From assembly GCA_002683825.1 (NCBI GenBank), contig NYUD01000026.1:1-54434 (forward strand): 54,434 nucleotides of DNA, in the 5' to 3' direction. The stretch comes from Planctomycetota bacterium. GTDB lineage: Bacteria > Planctomycetota > UBA1135 > GCA-002686595. Position 1 is the stretch's first letter; every line of letters starts with the position of its first letter. The notes beneath the pieces were generated by a model. That model searched no databases. It saw nothing but the letters and a program-made list of their open reading frames with translations, and was not told the DNA's origin. The translations under genes were made by a program, and so were the position numbers. Positions 23,301-32,412 of this stretch are shown here, piece after piece.

Positions 23301-25564
23301 ACATCGCCATTGCGACCGACCTGCGCGCCCTTCCCAGCACCGAGCTGATCGGGTTCCAGTTCCACTCGAACGACTGGTTCGTGGACCGGGCGCGTCTCGT
23401 GCTTCAGGAGCGCGGACCGGATCCCGAGGTGCACGCGATTCTGGGGCGATTGCTGGCCGACGAGCGTGACGAGGTCGATACGCTGCGTCTCCTCTGGGCG
23501 CTGCACGCCACGCGCGGCATGACCGAGGACATCTCGCTCGCCCAGCTCGACAGCCCGCACGAATACGTTCGCGCCTGGGCGGTTCAGCTCGCCTGCGAGG
23601 AACGAGCCCCTTCGGGCAAACAGCGCGAACGCTTCGTGCGGATGGCCGACTCCGATCCTTCACCCGTCGTACGCCTGTATCTCGCGTCCGCGGTGCAGCG
23701 CATCGAACCGGAAACCGGCTGGGCGTTGTCCCAGCGGCTCGCACTGAAGAAACAGGACGCCGGCGACCCCAACCTGCCGTACCTGGTCTGGTACGGCATG
23801 GAGCCGATCGTGCCGGTGCGGCCCGACGCGTCTCTCGCGCTGGCGCGCCGCACGGAAATCGATCTCCTGAGCCGCTTCATCGTGCGCCGCGTGGCGAATG
23901 ACCCGACTTGCATCACGGCGCTGGTCCGCGCGCTCGCGGCCGAAGAGGAAACCGAGCGCAGGGCGTGGATGCTCGCCGAGATGAGCACCGCGCTCGAGGA
24001 TGAACTCGGCTTGCCGGTGCCCGAGAACTGGCCGGCTCTGTACGCGACCCTCGTTCGGGACGACGACGCGAACGTGCGCGAACAAGCGCTGTGGCTGGGC
24101 GCGACCTTCGGCGATTCTTCCGCATTCCCCGACCTGCGTACGACGCTGGCGGACGCGTCGGCGAGCGTCGAGCGACGGGAGCGTGCCCTCGACGCGCTGG
24201 TGCGCGGTCGTGACAGCGAGTCGATCGAGTTCCTGCACGTGCTGGCGGCAGAGGGGGGGCCCTTGCGACGGCCGGCGCTCCGTGCGCTCGCAAGCTTCGA
24301 CCACCCCTCCACGGTTGCGCGGCTGCTGGAGATCTACCGGGACCTCGACGTCGAGGGAAGGCGCGACGCGGTCAACACGATGTCAGCACGCGCCGGTTGG
24401 TCCCGCGAGCTGGTCGAAGCGGTGAAGAGCGGCGCCGTCGCGCAGGTGGACGTCGGCGCCTTCGTTCTACGGACGCTCGCGAGTCACCGCGACCCGGAGC
24501 TCGACGCACTCATGGCCGAGCTGTGGGTCCGTCGGCCGACTCCCGAGGCGGCCAGGGCGCGGATCGCAGAGCTTACCCATGCGCTCGACGAGGATGCCCT
24601 CGCGCTCGCGGACCTCGCTGAGGGACGCGCACTCTTCGCGCAAAACTGCGCGCAGTGCCACACGCTGTTCGACGCCGGTGGTGGCGTGGGGCCGGAGCTA
24701 ACCGGCTCGAATCGCAGCGACCTCGACTACATCCTGACGAATCTGGTCGATCCGAACGCCGTTATCGGGAAGGAGTATCAGGTCACCGTCGCCTGGCTGC
24801 ACGACGGTCGCGTGATCACGGGCATCGAGAAGGCGCGCACCGATACGGCGGTGACGTTGCAGTCGGAGAACGAGACGGTGGTGGTCGCGCTCGACGAGAT
24901 CGAAGAGCTACGGCTCAGCGAGCTCTCGACGATGCCCGAGGGCTTGCTCGACGCGCTGGAATTGGGCGAGATCCGGGACCTCGTCGGCTATCTTCGCAGC
25001 CCCGAACAGGTGCCTCTGAGGGCGACGCCGGCGAACGCGAACTCGTTCTTCGACGGTGCGACGCTGGCCGGTTGGAGCGGCGACGCCTCGGTGTGGCGCG
25101 TGGAGAAAGGCGAGATCGTCGGGAAGACCTCCGGGCTGGAAAGGAACACCTGGCTCCGGAGCGCCCTCGACCTGGGCGACTTTCGCCTGACGCTCGAGGT
25201 GTGTTTGGTCGACGACGCGGGCAACAGCGGGATCCAGTTTCGCAGCACGAGCGACGAGGCTGGTGAAGTGTCCGGCTATCAGGCCGACGTCGGCGTGGGC
25301 TGGTGGGGCAAGCTCTACGAGGAGCACGGTCGAGGACTCCTGTGGGACGAACCGGGTGACGTGCACGTCGAGAAGGGCGGGTGGAATCACTATGAGATCC
25401 TGGCCACCGGCCACCGCATCCGAACGTGGATCAACGGCAAGCTCTGCGTCGACCTCGAGGACCCGGGGGGCGAGCTGCGCGGCATCATCGCGTTCCAGCT
25501 CCATTCCGGAGGCCCGACCGAGGTCCGCTTCCGCAACATCGATCTGGAGATCGATCCTCTCTGA
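20369..25564 (+). CDS. Giant PVC-type heme-binding protein with VCBS, HEAT, cytochrome c and DUF1080-like domains, 1731 aa
   Basis: TTG start with AGGAGG 8 nt upstream, then a short signal sequence. Order of parts: FG-GAP/VCBS beta-propeller repeats with calcium-type loops (about 25-400, for example DVDGDGRADLLEK); a jelly-roll-like module (about 420-600); the 'PVC-type membrane-bound dehydrogenase' propeller (about 610-1010, PAGFQVETIAAEPDLHQP to WYDPQACHDP); HEAT-like helices (about 1030-1390); a heme c site CAQCH at 1427-1431; and a C-terminal DUF1080/3-keto-disaccharide hydrolase-like sandwich (about 1555-1731, SFFDGATLAGWSG). Proteins of this kind are expanded in Planctomycetota and are linked to degradation of complex sugars. 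A Gfo/Idh/MocA gene follows after 12 nt. Activity of single domains is not proven by sequence. Confidence 0.88.
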   Translation: MALVVALCLVSQVPTSVVREPTFERIQLSETFFSEGASFADLDRNGDADVISGPFWYAGPSFTERHVIYAPRAFDPASYSNNFFCFPYDFDGDSWLDILFVGFPGQEARVFFNPGEGSIGAGGVEGWDSQVVVANVDNESPAFTDLTGDGRPELVFHTDGRFGWAGPDREEPGKPWTFHALSPDLGLQRFTHGLGVGDVDGDGRADLLEKSGWWRQPASLAGEPLWEKHSFEFTPHGGAQMYAFDVDGDGDSDVVTSLAAHHFGLAWFEQREGDGGITFEKHPILGEKLDQVLNGVQFAELHAVDVVDMNGDGLLDFVTGKRWWSHGAKGDPELGNPAVVYWFELSRAEGRASFTPHLVDDDSGVGTQVVADDVDGDGRVDVVIGNKKGTFFLRQQEEGEERSSRTVAHAPPRKEKEQVGIRPLGDDGEPLNLDFESGDLSHWTADSDAFDGQPTRGDVPAARSREASEHQGEYWIGGYEKVGDGPEGTLRSSSFEVTHPWASFLVGGGNHKETAVEVRDAASDAVIFRSSGGNYESMQRVVVDLREKAGGRIYILLVDGHTEGWGHVNYDDFRFHVEKPHFERRADIPEIRPEDAVKHAGLAPDEAAAAMEVPAGFQVETIAAEPDLHQPIAFTIDARNRLWVAEAFSYPVRRPDGEGHDSLIVFQDEDEDGTFETRTVFCNDLNLISGFEVGFGGVWVGAAPYLYFIPDRDDDLVPDGAPEVVLDGWGYEDTHETLNAFNWGPDGWLYGCHGVFTHSRVGAPGTPDDERVKINAGVWRYHPVRREFEVFAWGSSNPWGVDFDARGQAFITACVIPHLYHVVQGGRYERQAGEHFNENVFEDIDTIADHRHYVGATPHSGNLRSNSAGGGHAHCGAMIYLGNSFPDEYRGAIFMNNVHGNRVNMDTLERDGSGFVGRHGKDFLVSNDKWFRGINLKTGPEGSVYLSDWYDPQACHDPTLERWDRTNGRMYRVSYGVHIAIATDLRALPSTELIGFQFHSNDWFVDRARLVLQERGPDPEVHAILGRLLADERDEVDTLRLLWALHATRGMTEDISLAQLDSPHEYVRAWAVQLACEERAPSGKQRERFVRMADSDPSPVVRLYLASAVQRIEPETGWALSQRLALKKQDAGDPNLPYLVWYGMEPIVPVRPDASLALARRTEIDLLSRFIVRRVANDPTCITALVRALAAEEETERRAWMLAEMSTALEDELGLPVPENWPALYATLVRDDDANVREQALWLGATFGDSSAFPDLRTTLADASASVERRERALDALVRGRDSESIEFLHVLAAEGGPLRRPALRALASFDHPSTVARLLEIYRDLDVEGRRDAVNTMSARAGWSRELVEAVKSGAVAQVDVGAFVLRTLASHRDPELDALMAELWVRRPTPEAARARIAELTHALDEDALALADLAEGRALFAQNCAQCHTLFDAGGGVGPELTGSNRSDLDYILTNLVDPNAVIGKEYQVTVAWLHDGRVITGIEKARTDTAVTLQSENETVVVALDEIEELRLSELSTMPEGLLDALELGEIRDLVGYLRSPEQVPLRATPANANSFFDGATLAGWSGDASVWRVEKGEIVGKTSGLERNTWLRSALDLGDFRLTLEVCLVDDAGNSGIQFRSTSDEAGEVSGYQADVGVGWWGKLYEEHGRGLLWDEPGDVHVEKGGWNHYEILATGHRIRTWINGKLCVDLEDPGGELRGIIAFQLHSGGPTEVRFRNIDLEIDPL

Positions 25565-25576
25565 TCGGACACTCCC

Positions 25577-26698
25577 ATGAGCGACAAGCAATTCAACGTG
25601 GCGCTGGTCGGGCTGGGCTTCGGCGCCGAGATGATCCCCATCTACCGTGCACACCCGCTGGCCAACGTCGCCGCGATCTGCCGCCGGAACGAGGTCGAAC
25701 TCCACAGGTGCGGTGACCGCTTCGGGATCGAGCGATGCTATCCCCGCTACGAAGACGTTCTCTCGGACGACTCCGTCGACTTCGTGCACATCAACACGCC
25801 CATCGAGGATCACGCGCCGCAAGCGATCGCAGCCCTGAAGGCCGGCAAGCACGTCATGTCGACCGTGCCCATGGCAACGAGCATCGAGCAATGTGAGGAG
25901 ATCTGTGACCTGGTGGACTCGACCGGGCTCAAATACATGATGGCCGAGACCGTCGTCTACAGCCGGGAGTTCCTCTACATCAAGGAGATGTACGAGAAGG
26001 GCGAGATGGGCGAAATCCAGTACATGGCCGCCAGCCACCCGCAGGACATGGACGGCTGGCCCGAGTACTGGCAGCGCATGATCCCGATGCACTACGCCAC
26101 GCACGTCGTCAGCCCGGTGCTGGGCATGGTCGATGGCCGCGCCGAGTACGTCAGCTGCTTCGGCTCGGGGACCGTCCGCGACGACATTCGCGAAAAGTCC
26201 GCCAACCCCTACGCCGTCGAGTCCTGCCACATCAAGCTCGTTGACTCCGAGGTCTCTGCCCACGTCTGGCGCTTCCTCTACGACGTCGCCCGGCAATACC
26301 GCGAGAGCATCGACGTGTACGGCACGAAGAGGAGCTTCGAGTGGACGCTGGTCGAAAACGAGGCCCACATCGTCCACACCGCGAAGAAGCCGGAGCCGGA
26401 GATCCCCGAGAAGGTCGAGGTTCCCGACTATGCCCACTTGCTGCCCGAGCCCATCCGGCGCTTTACGCTGCCGCAGGAGATCCACGACAGCGAGCACCTT
26501 TCCTTCATCCAAGGGGGAGGCCACGGGGGCTCGCACCCTCACATGTGCAACGAGATGCTTGCGGCGTTGGCCGAGAACCGCGACCCGTGGCCCAACGCCC
26601 GCCAGTCCGCGAACTGGACCTGCGTCGGCATCTGCGCGCACCAATCCGCCATGAAGGGCGGCGAGATCGTGAAGCTGCCGGAGTTCACGCTGAAGTAG
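25577..26698 (+). CDS. Gfo/Idh/MocA family oxidoreductase, 373 aa
   Basis: NAD(P)-dependent sugar or inositol oxidoreductase fold. The N-terminal Rossmann motif is ALVGLGFGAEM. The usual EKP motif after GKHV reads GKHVMSTVP, so the lysine of EKP is missing, as in some divergent subfamilies. The C-terminal domain contains YATHVVSPVLGMVDGR. It follows the PVC-type protein by 12 nt and is probably co-transcribed. Together they fit oxidation and cleavage of sugars through 3-keto intermediates, which is an inference from the DUF1080-like domain of the neighbour. The missing lysine leaves open whether it is a dehydrogenase. Confidence 0.88.
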   Translation: MSDKQFNVALVGLGFGAEMIPIYRAHPLANVAAICRRNEVELHRCGDRFGIERCYPRYEDVLSDDSVDFVHINTPIEDHAPQAIAALKAGKHVMSTVPMATSIEQCEEICDLVDSTGLKYMMAETVVYSREFLYIKEMYEKGEMGEIQYMAASHPQDMDGWPEYWQRMIPMHYATHVVSPVLGMVDGRAEYVSCFGSGTVRDDIREKSANPYAVESCHIKLVDSEVSAHVWRFLYDVARQYRESIDVYGTKRSFEWTLVENEAHIVHTAKKPEPEIPEKVEVPDYAHLLPEPIRRFTLPQEIHDSEHLSFIQGGGHGGSHPHMCNEMLAALAENRDPWPNARQSANWTCVGICAHQSAMKGGEIVKLPEFTLK

Positions 26699-27048
26699 CC
26701 GGTACCGCGGCTCCGCGGTCAGTCCCCGGGACACTCCGCCAGGATGGGGCGCCAGGTCTCCTGCACCGCCCGCGCAGTGTCCCCTCCTACGGCCGTCCGC
26801 CTCCATCCTTCGGTCGACGTTCTGGCATGTCCGGTAGGGACTTGGAACGACCGCGCGCCTCACCCGATCCCGCGCGCGGTCTCAGACGTTCGCGCCGTTT
26901 GGTGCTCTGACTGCCGGGGATCGTGCCGGGACTCTCTCCCGGGGGGGGCATCTCGTCCTGACCCCAAAAAAAGAGCTAGAGCACACAATTAGCGGCCGAG
27001 CCCCTATCATCTTAGCGTCGGCTCCTTTCTTCTCTCGACCCGAGCGCC
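26699..27048. other. Intergenic stretch, 350 bases
   Basis: No gene is seen. It begins with a GC hairpin (ACCGCGG-CT-CCGCGGT, 26704-26719) just after the oxidoreductase stop, which may terminate the operon. The right end should hold the promoter of the sugar dehydrogenase gene, but I see no strong consensus. Confidence 0.4.
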
Positions 27049-28593
27049 ATGAAACCGAATCTCAATTGCTTCGCCTGGACCGCCGCCTTCAGTGTCATCC
27101 TGGCAGCCCAGTCCACGGGCCAGAACCTCAGCACCGAACTTTTTGCCCAGGGCTTCGCCCGCCCCGTCCACCTGACGGCTCCCCCTGGTGACACCAGCAG
27201 GGTGTTCGTGTGCGAGCAGCATACGGGTCGTGTCGAGATCGTCGAACTGCCTTCGGGCAACATTCTCAGCACCCCCTTCGTGGACGTGGCGGTCGCCACC
27301 GGCAACGAACAGGGCCTCTTGTCGATGGCCTTCCACCCGGACTACGCGAGCAACGGACTCTTCTACATCTCCCGCAACCAGGGCGGCGGCGCCACACGGG
27401 TCACCGAGCACCAGGTCACGGCCAACCCGAATGTGGGTAGCGCAACGGTTCTGCGGACGATCGTTGCCTGGAACCAGCCCTTCACCAATCACAACGGCGG
27501 CCAGATCGCCTTCGGTCCGGACGGCTACTTGTACGTGGGCCTCGGTGACGGCGGATCGGCCAACGACCCCGGTAACCGCGCACAGAACGGCAACGACCTC
27601 TTGGGCAAGATGTTGCGCCTCGATGTTGACACTGCCTCTCCCTTCATCCCCGCGAGCAACCCCTTCGTGGGAAACCCATCCGTCCGCGATGAGATCTGGG
27701 CCCTTGGATTGCGTAACCCCTGGCGCTTCAGCTTTGACCGCGCCACAGGCGACATGTGGATCGCTGATGTCGGCCAGAACGCACGGGAGGAAATCGACTT
27801 CCAACCCGCATCCAGTACGGGCGGCGAAAACTATGGATGGCGCTGTTTGGAAGGCAACCGCTGCACCGGGCTCTCCGGCTGCAGCTGCGCCGATACCAGC
27901 CTCACAGGCCCGATTCACGAGTACAACCATGGCGCCGGCTGCTCGGTAACCGGTGGTTTCGTCTATCGCGGCTCGAGTATTCCGTCCCTTCAGGGCACCT
28001 ACTTCTTTGCGGACTACTGCTCGAACACGATCTGGTCCCTTGAGTACGACGGTTCCAGCGTCTCGAATTTCGTCAACCGTACTAGCGAGCTGGATCCTGC
28101 GGGCAGCGCCTCGATCACCTTGATCACCTCCTTCGGAGAAGACGCTGCCGGCGAACTCTACGTCCTGGAACAGGGCGGACAGATCTGGCGCATCACCGGC
28201 GACCCGGCCTGCCCGGCGCCGCCGTCCGCCACGGGACGCAGCGGCAACAACCCCAACGTGTATTTCACCACGCTCCCCTCTCTCGGGCAGGACATCACGT
28301 TCAGTGCCATCAGTACGGACTACAACTTCGCGACGCTTCTCGCTTACCGCGGAGCGGGCGACATCACGCTCGCGAACGGCCAGAGCCTCCTCATCGATCT
28401 CACCTCGCCCTTCGTTTTCTCCGCGACTCTCCCCGGACTGCCCCTGGCGAGCCTGATCCAGACCGTGCCCACCAACCTGGCGCTGTGCGGGACGAACGTC
28501 TCCACCCAGGTCGTCCTGGTCGGACCCAATACCATGGGCCTTCCAGGCTTCCAGTTGACCAACGCGGTCGACCTGATGCCGGGCTCGCCGTAA
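27049..28593 (+). CDS. Secreted PQQ-dependent sugar dehydrogenase (GSDH) with C-terminal extension, 514 aa
   Basis: A signal peptide (about 1-24) leads to a six-bladed glucose/sorbosone dehydrogenase propeller (about 30-390). Marks are ARPVHLTAPPGD, LLSMAFHPDYASNGLFYIS, NHNGGQIAFGPDGYLYVGLG and WALGLRNPWRFSFDRATGDM, the last holding the catalytic/PQQ Arg region. PQQ would have to be supplied from elsewhere, since no pqq gene is in the window. A 110-residue tail (from about 400, GNNPNVYFTTLPSLGQD to the end) looks like the C-terminal domain attached to many exported proteins of some planctomycetes. It stands alone, with a divergent region on its left and a convergent methyltransferase on its right. 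Confidence 0.87.
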   Translation: MKPNLNCFAWTAAFSVILAAQSTGQNLSTELFAQGFARPVHLTAPPGDTSRVFVCEQHTGRVEIVELPSGNILSTPFVDVAVATGNEQGLLSMAFHPDYASNGLFYISRNQGGGATRVTEHQVTANPNVGSATVLRTIVAWNQPFTNHNGGQIAFGPDGYLYVGLGDGGSANDPGNRAQNGNDLLGKMLRLDVDTASPFIPASNPFVGNPSVRDEIWALGLRNPWRFSFDRATGDMWIADVGQNAREEIDFQPASSTGGENYGWRCLEGNRCTGLSGCSCADTSLTGPIHEYNHGAGCSVTGGFVYRGSSIPSLQGTYFFADYCSNTIWSLEYDGSSVSNFVNRTSELDPAGSASITLITSFGEDAAGELYVLEQGGQIWRITGDPACPAPPSATGRSGNNPNVYFTTLPSLGQDITFSAISTDYNFATLLAYRGAGDITLANGQSLLIDLTSPFVFSATLPGLPLASLIQTVPTNLALCGTNVSTQVVLVGPNTMGLPGFQLTNAVDLMPGSP

Positions 28594-28684
28594 GGGACTG
28601 GCAACGGAGTTACGGATCGTCCTGGGCGGGCACGAAGGGGGAAACCCCGCCGTCCGACCCGGGCCTCGAAGCAAGGCTGCTCGT

Positions 28685-29440
28685 TCAGGACGCAGGGCGC
28701 TTGCGGAGCCGCCAGAGGTTCTCGCTCGGCCAGCGTCGGCTCCAGTCGAGGGTCGAGAACTCCTTGTAAGTCGTGACCGCGCCCTCGGGCGGACGCAGCT
28801 CGATCAGATCGAGCACCTCGAAGCCCGCGTCCCTGAACAGCGCCAGCCAGCGCCCATAGGGCAGCTGAAAGCAGACCTCCTTCCCGGACAGGCGCCCGAG
28901 TTCGAAGTATTCGCGTGACAGCTTTTCGGTGGGCCGACCGAGTTCATCTTCCTCGCACAGGTCGCGCAGGGGTGAGGTGATGTTGAAGACCAGCAGGCCC
29001 CCGGGCCTCAAGACGCGAGCCGCCTCGGGGATGGTGCGGTAGGGATCGCTGAAGGAGGTCGCCCCGTGATCGGAGAACACGATATCGAAGCTCTCGGCCA
29101 CGAAGGGCAACTCCTCCGCGCTGCCCTGTACCAGCGGCACCCAGAGCCCGGTCGCCTCCACGCGGGGGATCGCGTGGGTCAGCTGTCGCTCCGACAGGTC
29201 GAACCCGACCACGTGTCCACCGGCCACGGCCAGGGCCGTGGACCACTGAGCCGCCCCACAACCCAGCTCAAGCATGCACTTGCCCTCGAAATCCCCCAGC
29301 GCGCCGAGCTGCGCCTCTTCCACGGACCAGATGCCCCAGGCCAGGGGGCTGGCGTCCAGCTGGCCGGCGTGGCGTTTCTGGTAGGTGTCGCTGTCCGCAT
29401 TCCAGACAGAGCGATTCTTGACGACATGATCGGCGGGCAT
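28685..29440 (-). CDS. Class I SAM-dependent methyltransferase, 251 aa
   Basis: Soluble methyltransferase of the Methyltransf_11 group. Motif I is MLELGCGAAQWSTALA, motif II contains VFSDHGATSF and motif III RVLRPGGLLVFNITSPL. The opening VVKNRSVWNADSDTYQKRH is typical of small-molecule methyltransferases of this kind. No substrate can be assigned. I start at the ATG; two TTG codons directly precede it and would add two residues. It converges with the sugar dehydrogenase and is divergent from the next gene. Confidence 0.87.
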   Translation of the reverse strand: MPADHVVKNRSVWNADSDTYQKRHAGQLDASPLAWGIWSVEEAQLGALGDFEGKCMLELGCGAAQWSTALAVAGGHVVGFDLSERQLTHAIPRVEATGLWVPLVQGSAEELPFVAESFDIVFSDHGATSFSDPYRTIPEAARVLRPGGLLVFNITSPLRDLCEEDELGRPTEKLSREYFELGRLSGKEVCFQLPYGRWLALFRDAGFEVLDLIELRPPEGAVTTYKEFSTLDWSRRWPSENLWRLRKRPAS

Positions 29441-29640
29441 CAACAAAGGATATCCGATACGGAGCGCCGATGTTTTGGAGTGCGAGTAGCCAGAGCGTAG
29501 ACAGTTCGCCAGGAGTGCGTTGTTGTGCGTATGGCGTAAAACTACTATTCCCCATTACGGTATAGAGTTCCGTCTCGTCCGATCGATTTCCATCTGCACG
29601 GGGGCTTCAATCACACCCCGTGAAACAAGGTCGTGTCGCC

Positions 29641-30222
29641 ATGAAGCATCACATGTTCCCCGTTCTTTTCCTGGGTGTGCTCGTTTCCGGAACCGCACCC
29701 GACATTCCCGGATCCACGGCCTTGGGAGGGGGGAGCGCGGAAGAGCGCGCGATCACCTCGATCGTTGAGGCCTTCGAACTTTCCGCTGCCGAGTACCAGG
29801 ACCGCGCCACGGTCGCGTTCCTCGACGACATGTCCGGCACGTACGGGATCACCGTCGACCGGATGGCCGGTGGAATGGAGAAAATCGGACTCCCGGGTCC
29901 GATGGCCTACTTCCAGGCGGACGTGTTTCCGATCGGGGAGCCGATGCACAATGAGACCATCTACTTCTTCCAGACCGCAGCGTTCGGCCTCTTCTTCGTT
30001 CGCCTCGGCGCTCCCGACGGAATCAAGGTAGGCCCCTGGTCGGTTTCCGAGGTCTTCGATCCCAGCGGAATGAGTGACCCCTGCGCTCTGAAGATCCACC
30101 TCCAAGGCGCCGCTTTCCATGCCACCTTCGATTTCGACCCCTGCCTCCCCCTCGATCCGATGCACGACGACTACTTCTGCCAGCAGCTCCGTGGGACGGT
30201 CACGCTCGTCCCTGACTGCTAG
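29641..30222 (+). CDS. Secreted protein of unknown function, 193 aa
   Basis: The N-terminus is a signal peptide (MFPVLFLGVLVSGTAPD). The mature part has four cysteines towards the end (DPCALK, FDPCLPL, DYFCQQL and a terminal Cys), which could form disulfides outside the cell. No domain is recognised. An in-frame GTG 21 nt upstream is an alternative start. A -10-like stretch lies in the AT-rich 100 bases before it. It converges with the sHdr operon. Confidence 0.7.
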   Translation: MKHHMFPVLFLGVLVSGTAPDIPGSTALGGGSAEERAITSIVEAFELSAAEYQDRATVAFLDDMSGTYGITVDRMAGGMEKIGLPGPMAYFQADVFPIGEPMHNETIYFFQTAAFGLFFVRLGAPDGIKVGPWSVSEVFDPSGMSDPCALKIHLQGAAFHATFDFDPCLPLDPMHDDYFCQQLRGTVTLVPDC

Positions 30223-30327
30223 GCCGACCGCTCAAACCTTCCCTTCTGGCAAGGAGGGTAGGCGATACAAAGGGGTGTTCTTGCGTATTGTCAATCTCTC
30301 AAGGCCTGGATCACCACGCCCGTCGTA

Positions 30328-32412
30328 TCAGTCCAGCGCTTCGCAGACGAGCTCGATCAGGTCCTTGACCTCGATGCGCTCCTCCACGCCCAGGTTCTTC
30401 ACGGCGTCCGAGTACATCGTGTAGTCCTTGGGGCAGGTGGTGACGAAGATGCGAACGCCGTCGAGAGCGAGCGCCTCTTCGATGCGCTGTTCGCTCGTGC
30501 GTCGTTGCTCGTTCGAAGTGTCCATCCAGATGCGGCCGCCGCCGGCGCCGCAGCAGAACGTGTTCGTGCCGCAGCGCGGCATGTCTTGGAGATCGAGCCC
30601 CAGGGCGTGCATCACCTCGCGCGGTGCATCGATCTCGCCGTTGTAGCGCGCGAGATAGCAGGGGTCGTGGTAGGTGACCCGGTGGCCGAGGGGGCGCGCG
30701 GCCTTCAGGGTTGCATCGGCGAAGAGTCGCGCCAGCACTCCCGTGTAGTGGTGGACGGTGGGGGAGTCGCCGAGGATCGGATACTCGTGGCGCAGGGCGT
30801 TCAGCGTGTGGGGGTCGGTGGTGACGATCTCCTCGAAATCCGCCGCTTCGAAGGCCTTGGCGTTGTCTTCGGCCAGCATCTCGAAGAGCCCCTCCTCGCC
30901 CACGCGGCGCACGTCGTTGCCGGCGTTGCGCTCGGCGTCGTAGAGGATCCCGAAGTCGAGGCCGGCGCGATCGAAGACCTCGGCGACCCGGCGCGAGAGC
31001 GCCTGGATGCGCGGGTCGTACGAGGCGAAGTCGCCCACGAACCAGAGCGTCTTGACCGGCTCCTTGCGAGCGTCTTTGACCTTGAAGGAGAGGCCCTTGG
31101 TCCAGCGCGCGCGCTTCTTGGGGGACTCTCCGAACGAGTTCCCGTAATCCCCCAGGCTCATGAGCGCGTCCTTCAGGTTGTCGTCCATGTTGCCGCGGTC
31201 GACCAGGTGGCGGCGCATCTGGACGATGCTGGTCAGGTGCTCGATGCCGACCGGGCAGGCCTCCATGCAGGCCATGCAGGTGGTGCAGCTCCAAAGCGTC
31301 TCGGGGCGGATGAGCTTCTCGGCCACGTCGACACCGTCCGTGTTCTCCGGCCACTTCGAGCCGGCGCGGAAGCGCTGACCCAGGAACTCGGGCGTGCCGA
31401 ACGCGTCGCCCGCCAGCGTGCGCAGGTCGAGAATCAGGTCACGAGGGGACAGCGTCGTGCCCGCGGCCGCGGCGGGGCAAGAGACGTGACAGCGGCCGCA
31501 CTTGGTGCACGCGTCGAAGTCGAGCAGCTCCTTCCACGTGAAGTCCGTGATCGAGGCGGCGCCTCCGGCAAGTGCGGGCGGCAACCTACGGCCGGCTCTC
31601 TCGTCCGTGAACACCAGGTTCGCGGCGTCCGTGACGATGTGCATCATCTTCGAAAAGGGCACGTAGGCGACGAACGCGAGGGCGAACAACCCATGGATCC
31701 ACCAGGACCACAGGTGTGCCTCGAACATCCCATCCCCGCTCTCTCCACCTGAAAAGCTCCTCAACGTTTCGGCCAGGCTCCAGCCGACCGGGGACCAGCG
31801 CTCGAACTCGGGCATGGTCTGGCCGATGCGTAGCCCCTCGACGGCATAACCCGTGATCGCGATCGCGAGCAGTAGCCAGACGAAGATCATGTCATCGGTC
31901 ACATACCCGGACCGGTCCACCTTGCCGTCCTGGTGGTCGGCTCGGGCGTAGTCGAGGGCTGCCGGCTTCAGTGCCACGCGGCGCACGATCATCATGATCA
32001 GCCCGACGACGAAGAGAACTCCCAACACGTCGAGGACGAGCGAGAAGCCGAGGTAGAAGTTGCCCTGCAGGAGCTTCAACCCGAAGAAGCGCAGGAAGTC
32101 GTGGTCGAGGGCCACGATGCAGGTTCCGATGAAGAGCGCGATGAAGCCCCACAGGATCAGCGTGTGCGCGATGCCGCCAAGGCCCTCGCCCCTGCGCACC
32201 GTCGAGTTGCTGAGGATCGTGCCGGCCGCGCGAAGGATGCGCCGACCGAGCCGGTCGAAGCGATGGTCCGGCCGGCCCTTCCTGTACTTGCGGAGGCGCA
32301 GCCAGAATCCGTAGACGAAGATCACCGAGGCCAGAGCGCCGGCCACGTAAAAGACGACCTGCTGCCACGTGGCGAGGTGCAGAAAGACCTCGCGCGTCGG
32401 GTTCTCGGGCAC
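30328..32412 (-). CDS. emo: EMO-type membrane EtfAB:quinone oxidoreductase (FeS/CCG protein), 694 aa
   Basis: Last gene of the sHdr operon. It would take electrons from EtfAB and reduce the quinone pool. The first 260 residues hold a NarI-like cytochrome b unit with five or six membrane helices and several His in helices (for example 73, 240 and 258). Two [4Fe-4S] sites follow: CTKCGRCHVSCP (302-312) and CTTCMACMEACP (about 357). The C-terminal half is an HdrD-like CCG region, with an intact second motif (HDPCYLARYNGE, FCCGAGGG, TTCPKDY) and a degenerate first one. The GTG start overlaps the TAG of etfA by one base. A longer open frame upstream only shadows etfA. The C-terminal part is clearly related to the sHdrB3-like protein at 35617-36888. 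Confidence 0.88.
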   Translation of the reverse strand: MPENPTREVFLHLATWQQVVFYVAGALASVIFVYGFWLRLRKYRKGRPDHRFDRLGRRILRAAGTILSNSTVRRGEGLGGIAHTLILWGFIALFIGTCIVALDHDFLRFFGLKLLQGNFYLGFSLVLDVLGVLFVVGLIMMIVRRVALKPAALDYARADHQDGKVDRSGYVTDDMIFVWLLLAIAITGYAVEGLRIGQTMPEFERWSPVGWSLAETLRSFSGGESGDGMFEAHLWSWWIHGLFALAFVAYVPFSKMMHIVTDAANLVFTDERAGRRLPPALAGGAASITDFTWKELLDFDACTKCGRCHVSCPAAAAGTTLSPRDLILDLRTLAGDAFGTPEFLGQRFRAGSKWPENTDGVDVAEKLIRPETLWSCTTCMACMEACPVGIEHLTSIVQMRRHLVDRGNMDDNLKDALMSLGDYGNSFGESPKKRARWTKGLSFKVKDARKEPVKTLWFVGDFASYDPRIQALSRRVAEVFDRAGLDFGILYDAERNAGNDVRRVGEEGLFEMLAEDNAKAFEAADFEEIVTTDPHTLNALRHEYPILGDSPTVHHYTGVLARLFADATLKAARPLGHRVTYHDPCYLARYNGEIDAPREVMHALGLDLQDMPRCGTNTFCCGAGGGRIWMDTSNEQRRTSEQRIEEALALDGVRIFVTTCPKDYTMYSDAVKNLGVEERIEVKDLIELVCEALD

